Positions 42,160 through 53,636 of a DNA stretch of 64,000 bases are shown here, one piece after another. The notes under the pieces were generated by a model. The model searched no databases, was not told where the DNA came from, and saw only the letters and a list, made by a program, of their open reading frames with translations. A program made the position numbers and the translations under genes. The stretch covers positions 248,001 through 312,000 of the forward strand of contig NZ_LNYQ01000012.1 of assembly GCF_001467945.1 (NCBI RefSeq), given 5' to 3'. Source of the DNA: Legionella parisiensis. GTDB taxonomy: Bacteria; Pseudomonadota; Gammaproteobacteria; Legionellales; Legionellaceae. Within the stretch, counting starts at the first letter, position 1. The number at the start of each line of letters is the position of its first letter.

Positions 42160-42702
42160 ATGTCTGATAGTACCACCATAGCCAGACCCTATGCCAAGGC
42201 AATTTTTGAATATGCTTTAGGGGAAAAAGAATTAGCTGAGTGGTCAGCACATTTGAGAAATCTTGCACATGCTGTGTTGACACCTGAGGCTGAGAAATTT
42301 ATTGCAAATCCAGCAACGACTGTAGAGCAACATATCGAGTTGTTGGAGGCAGTTAGCGGTGCAAAATCAAAAGAAAACAAGCCATTAAACAATTTAATCA
42401 TGTTATTGGCTACCAATAAAAGATTGATATTGCTCCCTGAAATTTATGCACTCTATGAAGCACATCGGGCAGAGCAAGAAAAAACTCTGAGCGTTGATAT
42501 AAGCAGTTATTCAGATTTATCAAGCGCACAACAACAACGATTAATTGAATCATTAAGTCAGCGCTTACAACGCAAGGTCTCGTTAAAAATCAGTATTGAT
42601 CCTTCCTTGCTTGGTGGAGCAATAATTCGAGCGGGCGATTTAGTTATAGATGGTTCAGTTCGTGGCAAGCTTAATAAGCTTAGCACTGAATTGGCCGCAT
42701 AA
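42160..42702 (+). CDS. atpH: ATP synthase F1 subunit delta
   Basis: 180-residue stalk subunit joining b to the top of F1. Seen: [13 protein letters not shown] at the start and the C-terminal [23 protein letters not shown] signature. One base after the atpF stop. Confidence 0.97.
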   Translation: MSDSTTIARPYAKAIFEYALGEKELAEWSAHLRNLAHAVLTPEAEKFIANPATTVEQHIELLEAVSGAKSKENKPLNNLIMLLATNKRLILLPEIYALYEAHRAEQEKTLSVDISSYSDLSSAQQQRLIESLSQRLQRKVSLKISIDPSLLGGAIIRAGDLVIDGSVRGKLNKLSTELAA

Positions 42703-42719
42703 TTTAGAGGATAGTTTCC

Positions 42720-44273
42720 ATGTCAGAACAAGTAGCGTTAAATCCTTCTGAAATCAGTGAATTAATCAGAAAGAAAATAGAACACTTTAGTGTAGTATCT
42801 GAGGCACGCAATGAAGGTACTATTGTTAGTTTAAAAGACGGTGTTGTGAGCTTACATGGCCTAGAAGATGTAATGGCTGGTGAAATGATCGAGTTTCCAG
42901 GCGGTGTTTATGGTCTTGCTCTTAACCTTGAAAGAGATTCAGTAGGTGCAGTTGTTCTTGGTGAATATTCTTCTTTAGCTGAAGGCCAAAAAGGTAAATG
43001 TACTGGTCGTATTCTTGAAGTTCCAGTTGGGACTGGGCTGTTAGGACGTGTTGTTGATGCTTTAGGTAATCCAATTGATGGTAAAGGACCTATTGATGCA
43101 GCGGGCATGTCGCCAATTGAAAAAGTTGCTCCTGGTGTTATTGCTCGTAAATCAGTAGATCAACCCGTGCAAACAGGATTGAAAGCGATTGATGCGATGA
43201 TTCCAGTTGGACGCGGGCAACGTGAGCTCATCATTGGTGACCGTCAAACAGGAAAAACAGCAATCGCAATTGATGCAATTATTAACCAAAAGGGTACGGG
43301 CGTTAAGTGCGTTTATGTAGCAGTTGGCCAAAAGGCCTCATCTGTTGCAGCGATAGTACGTAAGCTTGAAGAACATGGCGCTTTAGAGCACACCATTGTT
43401 GTAGTTGCTGGCGCTTCTGACTCAGCGGCTTTGCAATTTATTGCACCTTATGCTGGTTGTACTATGGGCGAATACTTCATGGAACGAGGAGAAGATGCAT
43501 TAATTGTTTATGATGACTTAACCAAACAAGCATGGGCTTATCGCCAAATTTCATTGTTGTTAAGAAGACCACCTGGTCGTGAAGCTTATCCTGGTGATAT
43601 TTTCTATTTACATTCTCGCTTGTTAGAAAGAGCAGCACGTATTAATGCAGCGGAAGTCGAAAAGCTGACTAATGGCGAAATAAAAGGAAAAACAGGATCG
43701 TTAACTGCATTGCCAATTATTGAAACTCAAGCAGGTGACGTATCTGCATTCGTTCCAACAAACGTTATCTCCATTACCGACGGTCAGATTTTCCTTGATG
43801 TTGATTTATTCAACTCAGGTGTGCGTCCAGCAATTAACTCTGGTCTTTCTGTTTCGCGGGTCGGTGGTGCGGCACAAACAAAAATTATGAAAAAATTGGG
43901 TGGTGGAACACGTTTGGCACTAGCTCAATTCCGTGAACTCGAAGCGTTTTCGCAATTTGCTTCTGACCTTGATGATGCAACCCGTAAGCAGTTAGAACGT
44001 GGTCAGCGTATTACTGAGCTGATGAAACAAAAGCAATATTCTCCATTGTCTGTTGCAGAAATGGGTACCGCATTGTTTGTTGTTGAAAAAGGTTATTTAG
44101 ATGATGTGCCTGTAAATGAAGTTGCAGCATTTGAAGCATCATTACATGACTACATGCGTAGCTCTCATCCTGATCTGTTACAACTGATCAATGAAGAAGG
44201 CGCTTACGATAATGATATTGAAGCAAAATTGAAAAAAGCTGTTGAGGAATTTAAGCGTACAGCAAGTTGGTAA
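42720..44273 (+). CDS. atpA: ATP synthase F1 subunit alpha
   Basis: 517-residue non-catalytic nucleotide-binding subunit. Seen: P-loop GDRQTGKTA, the arginine-finger region [17 protein letters not shown], and the family C-terminus. Full length with no interruption. Confidence 0.98.
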   Translation: MSEQVALNPSEISELIRKKIEHFSVVSEARNEGTIVSLKDGVVSLHGLEDVMAGEMIEFPGGVYGLALNLERDSVGAVVLGEYSSLAEGQKGKCTGRILEVPVGTGLLGRVVDALGNPIDGKGPIDAAGMSPIEKVAPGVIARKSVDQPVQTGLKAIDAMIPVGRGQRELIIGDRQTGKTAIAIDAIINQKGTGVKCVYVAVGQKASSVAAIVRKLEEHGALEHTIVVVAGASDSAALQFIAPYAGCTMGEYFMERGEDALIVYDDLTKQAWAYRQISLLLRRPPGREAYPGDIFYLHSRLLERAARINAAEVEKLTNGEIKGKTGSLTALPIIETQAGDVSAFVPTNVISITDGQIFLDVDLFNSGVRPAINSGLSVSRVGGAAQTKIMKKLGGGTRLALAQFRELEAFSQFASDLDDATRKQLERGQRITELMKQKQYSPLSVAEMGTALFVVEKGYLDDVPVNEVAAFEASLHDYMRSSHPDLLQLINEEGAYDNDIEAKLKKAVEEFKRTASW

Positions 44274-44297
44274 GTCAATTTAAGGCGAAGTAAGATT

Positions 44298-46552
<2,255 letters not shown>

Positions 46553-46563
46553 GGTAAGCAAAT

Positions 46564-46986
46564 ATGACTAGAACAACGCACTTAGATATTGTTAGTGCTG
46601 AACATGAAATATATTCCGGTTTGGTTGAAATGGTTGTTGCAACTGGAGAATTAGGCGAGATTGGTGTAACAGCCGGTCATGCTCCTTTGCTTACGGTTCT
46701 GAAACCTGGTGAAGTGCGACTCACTTTACCTGGCGGTCAACAAGAAATTTACTATGTTCAAGGTGGAATGCTTGAAGTTCAACCTAACAACGTCACTATT
46801 CTTGCTGATGTCGCTGAGCGTGCTGAGCATCTTGATGAAGCAGCTGCACTTGCTGCAAAAGCGCAAGCTGAAGCAGCAATGGCCGGCAAAGGTAGTGAAA
46901 TGGATTATTCAGTTGCTACAGCGGAATTAGCACGTGCTGTCGCCCAAATCCGCGCGATTCAAAAAGTCAGAAAAATGGTTAAGTAG
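46564..46986 (+). CDS. atpC: ATP synthase F1 subunit epsilon
   Basis: 140-residue regulatory rotor subunit: N-terminal beta sandwich with GELGEIGVTAGHAPLLT and a C-terminal helical hairpin. Last gene of the operon; terminator follows. Confidence 0.97.
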   Translation: MTRTTHLDIVSAEHEIYSGLVEMVVATGELGEIGVTAGHAPLLTVLKPGEVRLTLPGGQQEIYYVQGGMLEVQPNNVTILADVAERAEHLDEAAALAAKAQAEAAMAGKGSEMDYSVATAELARAVAQIRAIQKVRKMVK

Positions 46987-47002
46987 TAATTTTATTTATT
47001 AG

Positions 47003-47042
47003 AGCTTCTTTCTTTATTTAATACAGAAGGAAGCTTGTTTCA
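47003..47042 (+). terminator. Terminator of the atp operon
   Basis: AGCTTCTTTCT (47003-47013) pairs with AGAAGGAAGCT (47025-47035) with one G-T pair, followed by TGTTTC. It lies 17 bases after the atpC stop. Confidence 0.7.
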
Positions 47043-47222
47043 AAACCGATTCATTTGCACCTGGCGTGCTTTCTATAAATTACGCATTTTATCCACTCAC
47101 GCAATTACTGATTTGTATATGGCAAAAGTGATATCATAATTCGTCTATGCAGTGTCTCTATTATCCACGCTTTAAGGTCATGATTTCACAGAGAATAGGA
47201 ACTAAATTCAAGGAGCGAATTA

Positions 47223-47765
47223 ATGAGCTTATGGAGTAGAAGATTTGTCTCATCATCTATGTTTTTAGTCGCTGCTGGTTGTTCCATGGTATCCATATAC
47301 GGATTATATATAGGAGAGCAATTAACAATTTATGATTATATTTCTGGTGCATTTACTACTGTAAGTAATATCCTGTGGCTGGGAGCTAGCGCGTATGATA
47401 TTTATTTAACGTGTCATCAGAAACAGGAAACGAGGCAAGGAAAAGGCACGTCAGCTAACGAAAGTGATGAGCAATCGGATGATATTGAAAAACAATTAAA
47501 CTTGCGCGACGAATCATCATTGTCAAAGTACAAACCGATTATCCAAAAAATGAAAATTAAGCCCCCCTCGTTAGAAAGACGACATAGCAGTGATCATTTT
47601 TTAATTGATAAAGATCCAAGTGTTGCCGCACTACATATCAAGTTCAAATATCGAGATAAGGTTCAATCAATTCAAATACCTGAGGTTTTTTTTAAAAATA
47701 AAAGAACGGTATCTGAAGATATTAATGACGTCTTTGAAAAGAGTCTAAAAAAGAAAATTAATTAA
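47223..47765 (+). CDS. Hypothetical membrane protein, 180 aa
   Basis: Not recognised. Two N-terminal hydrophobic segments (about 12-32 and 41-62) are followed by a charged soluble tail with a polar linker (about 68-90) and a folded-looking C-terminus (LHIKFKYRDKVQSIQIPEVF). AAGGAG seven bases before the ATG supports the start. First gene of the accessory region beyond atp. Two-helix plus soluble-tail layout is common in Legionella membrane effectors, but no domain supports that. Confidence 0.65.
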   Translation: MSLWSRRFVSSSMFLVAAGCSMVSIYGLYIGEQLTIYDYISGAFTTVSNILWLGASAYDIYLTCHQKQETRQGKGTSANESDEQSDDIEKQLNLRDESSLSKYKPIIQKMKIKPPSLERRHSSDHFLIDKDPSVAALHIKFKYRDKVQSIQIPEVFFKNKRTVSEDINDVFEKSLKKKIN

Positions 47766-47882
47766 AACAAGTTATACACCACGTTAATAAAAAAGCAATA
47801 AATTTCATAACGTTACATATTGACAACAATTCACATGAAGTGTTAAGTTAATCATAGGAAATAATAAAAAAGGAGCTAAATG

Positions 47883-48050
47883 ATGAAAAATAGTAATTAT
47901 TTTTTTGCTAATCAAGCAGATGTTGATGCGGCTCAGAATGCAGCTGAAGTCGTTCAAAATGACGTTGTAAACGCTGGAAGAATAAATGAAGCTGCTCGCG
48001 ATGCGGAAGAAGGATATGAAGAGCAAGCACGCAACGGCTTAGGTCTTTGA
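47883..48050 (+). CDS. Small acidic hypothetical protein, 55 aa
   Basis: Short ORF with AGGAG seven bases before the ATG at 47883 (an adjacent ATG lies at 47880). The product is acidic, Ala/Asn-rich and probably helical (DVDAAQNAAEVVQNDVVN), with no signal peptide. The strong ribosome-binding site and amphipathic composition argue for a real gene. Function unknown. A 73-codon ORF on the other strand is a shadow. Confidence 0.6.
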   Translation: MKNSNYFFANQADVDAAQNAAEVVQNDVVNAGRINEAARDAEEGYEEQARNGLGL

Positions 48051-48145
48051 TGTATAAAATTTAGTTGTTTTTAGATGAAAAAGTCTTTAATGACAGTCGT
48101 AGGGTGACCTTAACTGTCATTTTCGGATTATTAGAGTGCGATTCC

Positions 48146-51100
48146 TTAGGTTAGATTTTTTTTAGATTCAGGTGATTCAATAGTCACCGTGGAAGGTTTG
48201 TATTCTAGGAAAAACTGATACCTTTTTGCTACTGTTCTTATCGGATTCAATTCCGTTTGATTCATAAGAGATAATTGCTGCGATACCCATTCCTTAAATG
48301 TGTTCATTCTCTCTGAGTTATTTGAAAAGGTATCTTTGGGGTCAATAAAGGTTTTCGCGATTTTATTAATTATTCGCTCATCAATGGGATGGTGTAAGTT
48401 AATTTCAGATAACATATCAGTACACCGTAAAATATAAGCTTGTGCGATGGCTTGTTCCCCAAGATTAAGCCCGTTGGCAAGTCCGCCATCTTGATTTAAA
48501 TCAGGGCTTTCTAATAAGTTCTCTATAATAATCTCTAGATTGGCTTGCTCTTTTTTTTGAAATTCAGCTCTTAATGCATAGTGCGTCTCTAACTGCTGCA
48601 GTTGTCCGTTGAGCCAATGCAACACCTGTTCTTGCCCTTGATCTTCGAAGCTTGCGGCTATTTTTTTTACATTCAGGGTTAAGTTATTTTTACGGAATTC
48701 AGTGAAAACTTGTTCCAGAATTCTTAAGTTTTTCTCTTTGAAAGCCTGGGCAATAGCTTGTTCCGCAAATGTGAGCGGCGTGCTGTTTGGCTTTTGGGAT
48801 AGCAGGCTGGTTTTTACAGCAGAAGTTGCAGTTGCAGTGTCTGAGGTTGATTCTTCACTGAGTACGGGAGGTGTATAAGTTTGATTCCAAATTTCTTTTC
48901 TTTGTGATAAGACGGTAAAAATGACCATTTCATTAGTCTTTTGACCTAGTACTCCTTTATTCAATTCAACCGTTATCCACTGTAGATAAATCCAATCACT
49001 AATTTCTTGGGGGTTTTCAAAAGTAACGGCTATTTTTTTTATTTTTTCGGGATTTAGTTTTATTCCGATTGTATCAAAGAAAAAAGCTAAAGTGTCAGCG
49101 CTAATGGAATCCTTGTTAATAAACGCCTGAGCGATGGTATATTCACCTAGGGTGAGATCATTACGAAGACCACTGTTTTTATCTAAATTGACACCTAATT
49201 CTAAAATCTTACGAACTGTAATTAAGTCTGCAGAAGGTCCATTCGAAAATTCATTTTTAAGTAGGTGATGCAACTCCATCTTTTCGAGCCTTACTTCCAC
49301 CCAACTTGAAAATTTGGGAGAGTTTTCCCCCATTTTTTTTGCAATTTCATCAACATCAACGGATAAATTATTTTTGCGTAATTCCGTAAAAACTATCTCT
49401 AGAAGTTTGGGATTATTCGCGCGATATGCCTCAAAAACTGCTCGCTCGGCAAGGGTAATAGATCCATATTTTGCATTCCAAATGGTTTTCCCCTTAGAAA
49501 AAGCAGTAAAAATAATGGCGGTGTCGGGTGTTTTTCCTTGAAGTGCTTTATTAAATTGATCTTTTACCAATTCTTGGTAAATCCACTCATGGCACGTTGA
49601 GTCGGGCAGGTAATCGCATATTTCTTGGACTATGTGCTCATTTAAATGAGGTTTTGCTAAGGTAAAGAAGAAGTCTAAGGTAATAGATGAAATAGAATCT
49701 CTACTTATAAATGCTTGGACAATAAGATAAGCACCTAAAGTAAAATGACCTAATCCACTGTCTTCATTTAAGTTAATGTTTTGTAATAAAAGGTGTTCAA
49801 TTCGCTTTAGGTCCGCTGCCGGGCCCTTTTCAAATTCGAGTTTTATTGAAGTATAAGCCTCAGCTTTACTAAGTTCTGGGAATATAGGCTCTATTACTAT
49901 CGATTCTGAGATCGCCGACTCTTCTTCAGCCCCTTCCAACGCGGAAGGCATCGGAGGATTATTTTGTGTCGATTCGAGTGAGTTGCCGCTTATTTCAAGT
50001 AAACGCTCTTCAATTTTTTTAGTAATGAACGACTCGGAGTGTTCAAAGCTTAATGCTGCACGCGCTAATTTTTTTTGCAATTCTACGTCTTTGATTTCAC
50101 TGATTAGAGCCAAAATGACATCACGATGAAAAAGGTATATTTTTTTATTATTGATGATCTTATTACACAGAGCAGTAACAAGCTCGATTTTATTTTCTTG
50201 ATATGCGATGCCAATGGAAGTTAACCCTAGACTATTCTTCACATCCAGTCTTGCTCCTCGCTCCAGAAATTGGAGGAAAATGTGTTCTTCATAGATGGCT
50301 TTTACTGCTAAATGAAGAGGGGTATCGCCATTTTTATTTTGCTGATTAATGGATTGATGGTCAAAGTGTGGCAGGATGCTTTCTAATCTTCTTCTTTTAT
50401 GTGTGCAGTAAGGATTGTTTTTCTTATCGGGAATAAGAATTTGGTGCAGTAGCGTGTTTCCGTCATCATCGATAACATTTTGTATGTTTATTTTATTAGA
50501 AATCGTTCTAAATAATTGGGAATGAATGAGCTCTGTTTTTTTTGATTGGAATGTAAATACTTTGCTTCCATTCCCAAAAGGAGTGCTCACAAGTTCTTCT
50601 TTCTTTTCACCAGATCCTTCTACGCGTCTTCTCTTATGATCTACATGCACTACGCTTGATGTCAGATGCTCATCTTTTATAGCGATATAATTGGAGGTTA
50701 CAATGTGGCTTATATGCACTGGCGGTGAAGATAGGTTTTTTAATAATTGTTCGGCATTTTTCATCGCAACCCCATTTTGATGATCCAAACAAACATCAAT
50801 GGCATCTACAACAGGCGGCAAATTCAAACCTTCGACGATAATGGCACTTTTGTACTGGTTGGGATCGTTACATTTCACTCGGGTATCTTTCAACACCACG
50901 TCAGGGGAGTATTCATCACTAAAGTAATCATCACCACGAAATTCGTAACAGTTATGAATGGTATTGTCTTTGGAATACCATGGATCTATGCCAGAACAGC
51001 TTTCTTTACTAAAATGATGAATAATGGGTTCTGAATCTTTGGAGTTAGGAGACTGAACATGCAACACGGCATTCCGCAAGGTTCCATCAGGCCACAAAAC

Positions 51101-51451
51101 AGGTATGCTACTAAGAATTAAAACAATATTAGGGGGGAGGTCCTGAAGAACGTCAGAGGTTCTATTAATAAGCTCTTTATACTCTTCTATGCTCAAAGGA
51201 GCATTTTTTGTATAAAAGCTAAATTCATCCGTAATCAGTCGAGTTAAGCGTGTAGGCTTAGAATTATTCTTTGCACACTCCGCGAGCCCTTTTATCTGTT
51301 CAACCATCCGATCAACTCGCTGATTATCAACAATTCCATCGTTGAAAATAATAGGACGCCCTCCCTGCATTGGATTCAGAGAGTTATGATATTCACCATT
51401 TTTGCCATCCATGTCACCAATTACGACAATATTCTTTATAAAGAAACCCAT
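48146..51451 (-). CDS. Probable effector: nitrilase-like domain, ankyrin repeats, repeated C-terminal module
   Basis: 1101-residue protein without signal peptide. Residues 1-235 follow the carbon-nitrogen hydrolase pattern: Glu76 (TDEFSFYT), a strand (NIVLILSSIPV), RNAVLHVQSP, Lys149 (HHFSKES) and Cys221 (AIDVCLDHQNG), giving a candidate Glu-Lys-Cys triad. Basic KRRR motifs occur near 273 and 352. Ankyrin repeats span about 328-425 (DDDGNTLLHQIL, NGDTPLHLAV). From about 535 a module of roughly 195-230 residues repeats, starting at LEFEKGPAADL, NEFSNGPSADL and AEFQKKEQANL and containing VFTE.RKNNL. The large, modular, eukaryotic-like layout suggests a Dot/Icm effector. The hydrolase assignment is motif-based; no substrate is proposed. 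Confidence 0.75.
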   Translation of the reverse strand: MGFFIKNIVVIGDMDGKNGEYHNSLNPMQGGRPIIFNDGIVDNQRVDRMVEQIKGLAECAKNNSKPTRLTRLITDEFSFYTKNAPLSIEEYKELINRTSDVLQDLPPNIVLILSSIPVLWPDGTLRNAVLHVQSPNSKDSEPIIHHFSKESCSGIDPWYSKDNTIHNCYEFRGDDYFSDEYSPDVVLKDTRVKCNDPNQYKSAIIVEGLNLPPVVDAIDVCLDHQNGVAMKNAEQLLKNLSSPPVHISHIVTSNYIAIKDEHLTSSVVHVDHKRRRVEGSGEKKEELVSTPFGNGSKVFTFQSKKTELIHSQLFRTISNKINIQNVIDDDGNTLLHQILIPDKKNNPYCTHKRRRLESILPHFDHQSINQQNKNGDTPLHLAVKAIYEEHIFLQFLERGARLDVKNSLGLTSIGIAYQENKIELVTALCNKIINNKKIYLFHRDVILALISEIKDVELQKKLARAALSFEHSESFITKKIEERLLEISGNSLESTQNNPPMPSALEGAEEESAISESIVIEPIFPELSKAEAYTSIKLEFEKGPAADLKRIEHLLLQNINLNEDSGLGHFTLGAYLIVQAFISRDSISSITLDFFFTLAKPHLNEHIVQEICDYLPDSTCHEWIYQELVKDQFNKALQGKTPDTAIIFTAFSKGKTIWNAKYGSITLAERAVFEAYRANNPKLLEIVFTELRKNNLSVDVDEIAKKMGENSPKFSSWVEVRLEKMELHHLLKNEFSNGPSADLITVRKILELGVNLDKNSGLRNDLTLGEYTIAQAFINKDSISADTLAFFFDTIGIKLNPEKIKKIAVTFENPQEISDWIYLQWITVELNKGVLGQKTNEMVIFTVLSQRKEIWNQTYTPPVLSEESTSDTATATSAVKTSLLSQKPNSTPLTFAEQAIAQAFKEKNLRILEQVFTEFRKNNLTLNVKKIAASFEDQGQEQVLHWLNGQLQQLETHYALRAEFQKKEQANLEIIIENLLESPDLNQDGGLANGLNLGEQAIAQAYILRCTDMLSEINLHHPIDERIINKIAKTFIDPKDTFSNNSERMNTFKEWVSQQLSLMNQTELNPIRTVAKRYQFFLEYKPSTVTIESPESKKNLT

Positions 51452-51695
51452 AGATACGTCTTATAGAGATATTATATTTATATTCTAGGCCAGTTTTGCG
51501 TCGATGTGTTCTAATTCCGGTCGCAGTCTGTAATGTAGCTCGAGATTCTTGTTGTGTATGAAAGGAACTCTGACTCAAAAACTGCCCCCTTTTTGCCACC
51601 ATTAATAAGCACTCATATTAATGAGGTAGCTGATAAGAGATCTGATAGTTCTTCAGTCGATTGGTATTCCATTGCTCAGTATCTGCAATACCTGC

Positions 51696-53261
51696 TCAAG
51701 AATTCTTACCAGTCAGCATCTGTTCACTTTGAGTTTCCTGAAGTTCATTTTTAGCGGCAGAAAGTTTCTCTTTTATTAGCTTGAAATGAGAGTGATCATA
51801 AGTAATATCACTGCGCATTAAATCAGTAAATTTGTGCAAGAAAATACCAACCTTAAGATGCAATTTAACAGGCTGATGTTCCTTTTTATCAAGGACTGCC
51901 TTCGCTGTTTCTGAAAAAGGAATGCCATGAGTGTGTAACTGACGTAACAGATATAAATTAGTTCGCTCCACTGTAGAAACGCTCATAGAAATTGTTTTTA
52001 AATATTCTGGCGGAATACTCTTAATAAAATAGGCTACCATGTAAGGTTGATTAAGCTTTATGGATTCCAGTAAATAGTCCATTTTTTTTTCAACACTCAA
52101 AGGTTGTTTTATAATAACTAATCGTTCAACAAGCATCCTGACACATTGGGTACTTCCGCTGTGAATGGCATCAGGTATCGCTTTATGCAGTTCATCAGCC
52201 CCTAACTCAGACTTCCTATAATAATTCATTACTTTTTTAAGTAGGCTAGGATTTCCGCCCTTCGCCGCGGCTTGAATTACTTGACCCGGATGATTAAATG
52301 GCAAAGCTTTTTTCAGCTGGAATAACTGGTCATAAATTTTTTCCCGTCCATGGGCTAAAGCATCAATAAACAGAGTTGCAAAAGTAGTTGAATCCTTATT
52401 ATTACCCAATAAAGCTGCTAAAGCATCAGTGTTGTTATTTACAACAGCAATCCTTGCCGCCTTATGATCAATATCTTTTGCACCGATTGCCAGTAAATGC
52501 CGAATCACAGCGGCATCATTAATTTCAGCTGCTTTTTCCAGAGTATTAAATACGCCACCAAAATGAGAGGCAGCCACATCATTGATATTTTTTTTGGTTA
52601 AATAACGATCGTAAAGCTCGGAAATTTCGGGGAAGACTCTAGGCTCATTGTCTTCTGGATGGCGGATGACACTAACAGTCATTCCCAAAGCACCCCTATG
52701 ATATCTAAGTACTTCATTATGTAACTCAGCAATCAACTCCCTTTCACTTGCAAACTCTTTTGTTCCTGAAGAATAATTGGGATCGTACACGACAAATTTA
52801 TTGTCTTTCTTTCTAACAGATACGGCATGCTTAGTACCTCCAATATGCATTACTTCATTTTGTTGCAACGCAAGTGTTTTAAAAATTTCTTCCCAATTTC
52901 TATCACTGGTCGTTATGGCAAAATCAAAAGAGGATTTCATGGGTTTATTATTGAGCGTCAATGTGCGTATTGAATTGGCTTGACTTAACTCTTTATCAAA
53001 TTGTTCAGGAAATAAAGTTAAAACCACATCATAGACAAATTGGTTTATTTCAGACTCCATGGCGGAATCAGGGTTTATATTTACTATCTGCTGGAGTATC
53101 TTAAAAAATTGATTTTCCTTTCCCTCCAGAACAAATTTTGCATACAAAGTCGCAAGACCGTTACAAACCCCTTCATTGTTCATTTGTACCGGCATATTAT
53201 GCCATTTAAGATATAGGTTTAATCTATCAATTACCTGCTTTTGATCAACACTCTGTTTCAT
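51696..53261 (-). CDS. AnkH-like ankyrin protein with papain-like cysteine protease domain
   Basis: 521 residues from the ATG at 53261 (GGAG eight bases upstream). Seen: Cys33 in EGVCNGLATLY, His145 in GGTKHAVSVRKKD and Asp160 in FVVYDPN, a Cys-His-Asp order of papain-like/YopT-type proteases. This is followed by ankyrin-type repeats from about residue 235 (FNTLEKAAEINDAAVIRHLLAIGA and following units). The architecture matches the Legionella effector AnkH/LegA3, whose host role is in vacuolar replication; I cannot say whether this is the orthologue or a paralogue. Soluble, no signal peptide. Confidence 0.75.
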   Translation of the reverse strand: MKQSVDQKQVIDRLNLYLKWHNMPVQMNNEGVCNGLATLYAKFVLEGKENQFFKILQQIVNINPDSAMESEINQFVYDVVLTLFPEQFDKELSQANSIRTLTLNNKPMKSSFDFAITTSDRNWEEIFKTLALQQNEVMHIGGTKHAVSVRKKDNKFVVYDPNYSSGTKEFASERELIAELHNEVLRYHRGALGMTVSVIRHPEDNEPRVFPEISELYDRYLTKKNINDVAASHFGGVFNTLEKAAEINDAAVIRHLLAIGAKDIDHKAARIAVVNNNTDALAALLGNNKDSTTFATLFIDALAHGREKIYDQLFQLKKALPFNHPGQVIQAAAKGGNPSLLKKVMNYYRKSELGADELHKAIPDAIHSGSTQCVRMLVERLVIIKQPLSVEKKMDYLLESIKLNQPYMVAYFIKSIPPEYLKTISMSVSTVERTNLYLLRQLHTHGIPFSETAKAVLDKKEHQPVKLHLKVGIFLHKFTDLMRSDITYDHSHFKLIKEKLSAAKNELQETQSEQMLTGKNS

Positions 53262-53636
53262 AATCTTCGCTCCAGTTTTAGTCCGTATTGATCCCAACAA
53301 CAAAAACCGTTAGTTTTTTCCCTGCTTATTTATAAGTATATAACGTGACTATTACCTAAAACTGAATACAGTCGATTTTAATATAAACCTCGGTGATGAA
53401 GCGATTAATCCGTTCTAAATTTTGTTGTATTCAAAGAATCAAGTTAAATCAGCAGAATTTAAATACAGAGGCATAGTTTATTTCTATTGCAAAAATAAAC
53501 TGGAAGAAAGGCGGTGTTTTAAAAATACAAAAGATAGAGGAGTGTTTTAATCCTCTACCTTCTGTTTTCATTGAGACAAAAATTGCTGGGAGATTAGCTA
53601 AAAACGTGAACTAAAGGAGCTTCAAAATCATCTAAA
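53262..53636. other. Intergenic region between AnkH-like and RasGEF-like genes
   Basis: It carries the AnkH-like promoter and leader on the right of that gene, and the hairpin terminator of the RasGEF-like gene at 53520-53557. Nothing else was recognised. Confidence 0.5.
53520..53557 (-). terminator. Terminator of the RasGEF-like gene
   Basis: On the minus strand TAGAGGA (53551-53557) pairs with TCCTCTA (53535-53541), followed by TCTTTTGTATTTTT. It lies about 80 bases after the stop. Confidence 0.6.

Noticed and set aside
47805..48026. 73-codon minus-strand ORF
   Set aside because: It is antisense to the 55-residue gene, which has a strong AGGAG; the minus ORF has hydrophobic shadow composition.
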